A DNA stretch of 64,000 bases from NCBI RefSeq assembly GCF_018919065.1, contig NZ_JAHLQG010000049.1, positions 18,407 to 82,406 of the forward strand, in the 5' to 3' direction. This DNA comes from Blautia sp. MSJ-9. GTDB taxonomy: Bacteria > Bacillota > Clostridia > Lachnospirales > Lachnospiraceae. Position 1 is the stretch's first letter. Each line of letters opens with the position of its first letter. The notes under the pieces are model-generated. The model was given only the letters and a program-made list of their open reading frames with translations. It made no database searches and was not told the origin of the DNA. Below, piece after piece: positions 62,613 through 64,000 of the stretch. The position numbers were made by a program, and so were the translations under genes.

Positions 62613-63656
62613 ATGAATGAGACAATGCTTGCGCTTCTGGGATTTGCGACGATCATCACCGTGATCGTACTGTTGCTGAAAAACGTAACCGTTCCATCCC
62701 TTGCATTCATCAGCGTAGCAACTGCTTCCTCAGCAGTTCTGGTGCTCACAGGAACCTTTTCCGTACAGGAAATGGGAGACTTCATTGCAGAAGGTGTCAA
62801 AGGTGTACACGCAACTGCAGCATTATTTATCTTTTCCGTATTATTCTTCGGAATCATGACGGATGTAGGAATGTTCGATAAGATTATCGGTGCATTAATG
62901 AAAAAAGTAGGCCACAATGTAGTAGGTGTTACCCTTATGACAAGTATCATTGCCATGATCGCACATCTGGACGGTGCAGGAGATGTAGATAACGTAGAGA
63001 TCGAAGCTGCCGGAAATACAGAAACAAGAGAATATGCAAGACCAAAACTGTTCTGGTTCAACCTGATCCTGACACTGGCAGTCATCGCATGTCTGATTGT
63101 TGTAAAAGTACCATCTTACTATGTATTTATGCTTGGATGTGCCATTGCCTTACTGGTAAACTTCCGCGGTGCATCTTTACAGAATAAAATCATCAAATCC
63201 CATGCAGGCCCGGCCATCATGATGTCCTCAACTATCCTCTGCGCAGGTGTATTCCTTGGCGTAATGGAGAAAACAGGAATCATGAACAACATGGCAACTG
63301 TACTTGCAGGCTTTGTTCCAATGTCAATGGGACGCTTCCTGCCACTGATCATCGGTGTTCTTGCAGTACCGCTGACACTGATGTTCGATACAGACTCTTT
63401 CTTCTTCGGATTAATGCCAGTCCTTATTGAAATCGCAGGAAACTTCGGTGTACTTCCGGCACACATCGCTATTGTTATGGTAGTCTGCCGTAACTGTGCA
63501 ACTTTCATCAGCCCGGTTGTACCGGCAACATTCCTTGGTATCGGCCTCGCAGATGTAGAGATCAAAGACCATATCAAGAACTGCTTCTTCTGGATCTGGG
63601 GCGTCAGCATCGTCTGCCTCCTCGCAGGACTTCTACTCGGAGTCATCAAGATCTGA
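62613..63656 (+). CDS. CitMHS-family citrate transporter with internal deletion
   Basis: A 347-residue remnant of a metal-citrate/proton symporter, usually about 430 residues. The N-terminal part is normal to MIAHLDGAG (residues 115-123), where the family continues with ATTF and several helices. Here it jumps directly to DVDNVEIEAAGNTETREYARP, a loop segment normally found ~85-95 residues later, and then runs to a normal C terminus (RNCATFISPVVPATFLGIGLADVEIKDH). The reading frame is kept. Loss of central helices should abolish or change transport. Confidence 0.82.
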   Translation: MNETMLALLGFATIITVIVLLLKNVTVPSLAFISVATASSAVLVLTGTFSVQEMGDFIAEGVKGVHATAALFIFSVLFFGIMTDVGMFDKIIGALMKKVGHNVVGVTLMTSIIAMIAHLDGAGDVDNVEIEAAGNTETREYARPKLFWFNLILTLAVIACLIVVKVPSYYVFMLGCAIALLVNFRGASLQNKIIKSHAGPAIMMSSTILCAGVFLGVMEKTGIMNNMATVLAGFVPMSMGRFLPLIIGVLAVPLTLMFDTDSFFFGLMPVLIEIAGNFGVLPAHIAIVMVVCRNCATFISPVVPATFLGIGLADVEIKDHIKNCFFWIWGVSIVCLLAGLLLGVIKI

Positions 63657-63739
63657 TAGTAGCAAGACTACCTATTGTTTAGTGCATTTACAAGTTTAAA
63701 TTCATTGAAATCGTCTTTGACGATAATATTTTGAATAAC

Positions 63740-63793
63740 TGCGCGTCGCATTCTCGTTACTTCCAGTGATGAGTTAGACGCGCAAATTTTTTT
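63740..63793 (+). terminator. Hairpin with T-run after the citrate transporter
   Basis: TGCGCGTC (63740-63747) pairs perfectly with GACGCGCA (63777-63784), followed by AATTTTTTT. It may be the transporter terminator or lie near the left end of the insertion sequence. Confidence 0.65.
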
Positions 63794-63848
63794 ACAAAAC
63801 AACAGAACAAATGTTTACACAAACCAATACATATGGTATAATATTTAT

Positions 63849-64000
63849 ATGGAAAAAGATATATTTAATATAGATAAAAACAAACTTTCATATGGTAGGG
63901 GATATGTCTATTCCTTGCAGTATCATCTTGTCTGGTGTACAAAATACAGAAAAAAGGTTTTAAAAAACGGAATCGATACAGAATGCAAAGAAATGTTACA
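63849..64000 (+). mobile_element. tnpA: IS200/IS605-type Y1 transposase TnpA (3' truncated by window)
   Basis: The first 50 codons of a TnpA-type single-strand transposase: after a short N terminus comes GYVYSLQYHLVWCTKYRKKVL, the conserved first strand of Y1 transposases. The HUH motif and catalytic Tyr lie beyond the edge. It starts 192 bases after the damaged citrate locus and may have taken part in its rearrangement. Confidence 0.88.

Overview
The window looks like a chromosome segment of an anaerobic, spore-forming gut Firmicute of the family Lachnospiraceae, most likely Blautia-like. The support is: a spoIIID gene behind a SigE-type promoter; strong AGGAGG ribosome-binding sites with consensus SigA promoters; a clostridial-type thiC under a TPP riboswitch; citrate-fermentation genes; and a large cytoplasmic and secreted arabinan-degradation locus. 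The genus is an inference from overall gene content and was not tested.

Layout. 1-4.8 kb: 3' part of a NikBCDE/DppBCDE-type ABC importer operon ending in a MATE exporter. 4.9-8.9 kb: metal-efflux operon (free-standing HMA metallochaperone, CPC-type P1B ATPase, ArsR/SmtB sensor) with a consensus promoter and an overlapping SmtB-like operator. It is followed by an M14-family amidohydrolase whose 3' end appears frameshifted away from a histidine-rich tail. 9.1-13.6 kb: DUF2284 protein, TetR regulator, FucO-type alcohol dehydrogenase, and the citrate lyase accessory genes citX and citC. 14.1-21.4 kb: a phosphoribosyltransferase-like protein, a second MATE exporter, a small (p)ppGpp synthetase, and an overlapping diguanylate cyclase / c-di-GMP phosphodiesterase pair. 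21.4-24 kb: sstT, spoIIID and an esterase.

24.2-38.4 kb is an arabinan locus: two GH51 and one GH127 arabinofuranosidases, a cytoplasmic GH43, a secreted GH43 endo-arabinanase, an ABC sugar importer, and two paralogous regulators that join an ArsR-type winged helix to a large beta-rich domain. A palindrome, TTTTAG-N6-CTAAAA, lies at three of its promoters and is a good candidate operator for one or both regulators. The secreted enzyme would cut arabinan, the importer would take up oligosaccharides, and the cytoplasmic GH43/GH51/GH127 enzymes would release arabinose. 38.4-44.8 kb: amino-sugar catabolism (RpiR regulator, nagB, nagA, nanE, a collapsed second RpiR gene, GH20 hexosaminidase). 45-48.6 kb: phosphatase, HSL-type esterase and a membrane acyltransferase. 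48.9-60.2 kb: thiC, a fibronectin-III secreted protein, orphan HicB, DNA-repair glycosylases (OGG, Nth) around a Nif11-like peptide, a Crp/Fnr regulator, an MBL-fold hydrolase, glycogen phosphorylase and an AraC regulator.

60.4-63.7 kb holds a visibly rearranged citrate locus. citD is intact, but the next ORF joins the first ~141 residues of CitE in frame to a histidine kinase with a receiver-like domain, and the following CitMHS transporter lacks ~85-95 internal residues. citF and citG are absent from the window. A Y1 (IS200/IS605) transposase begins at the right edge. Several intergenic regions carry dispersed palindromic repeat families that are not explained by genes.
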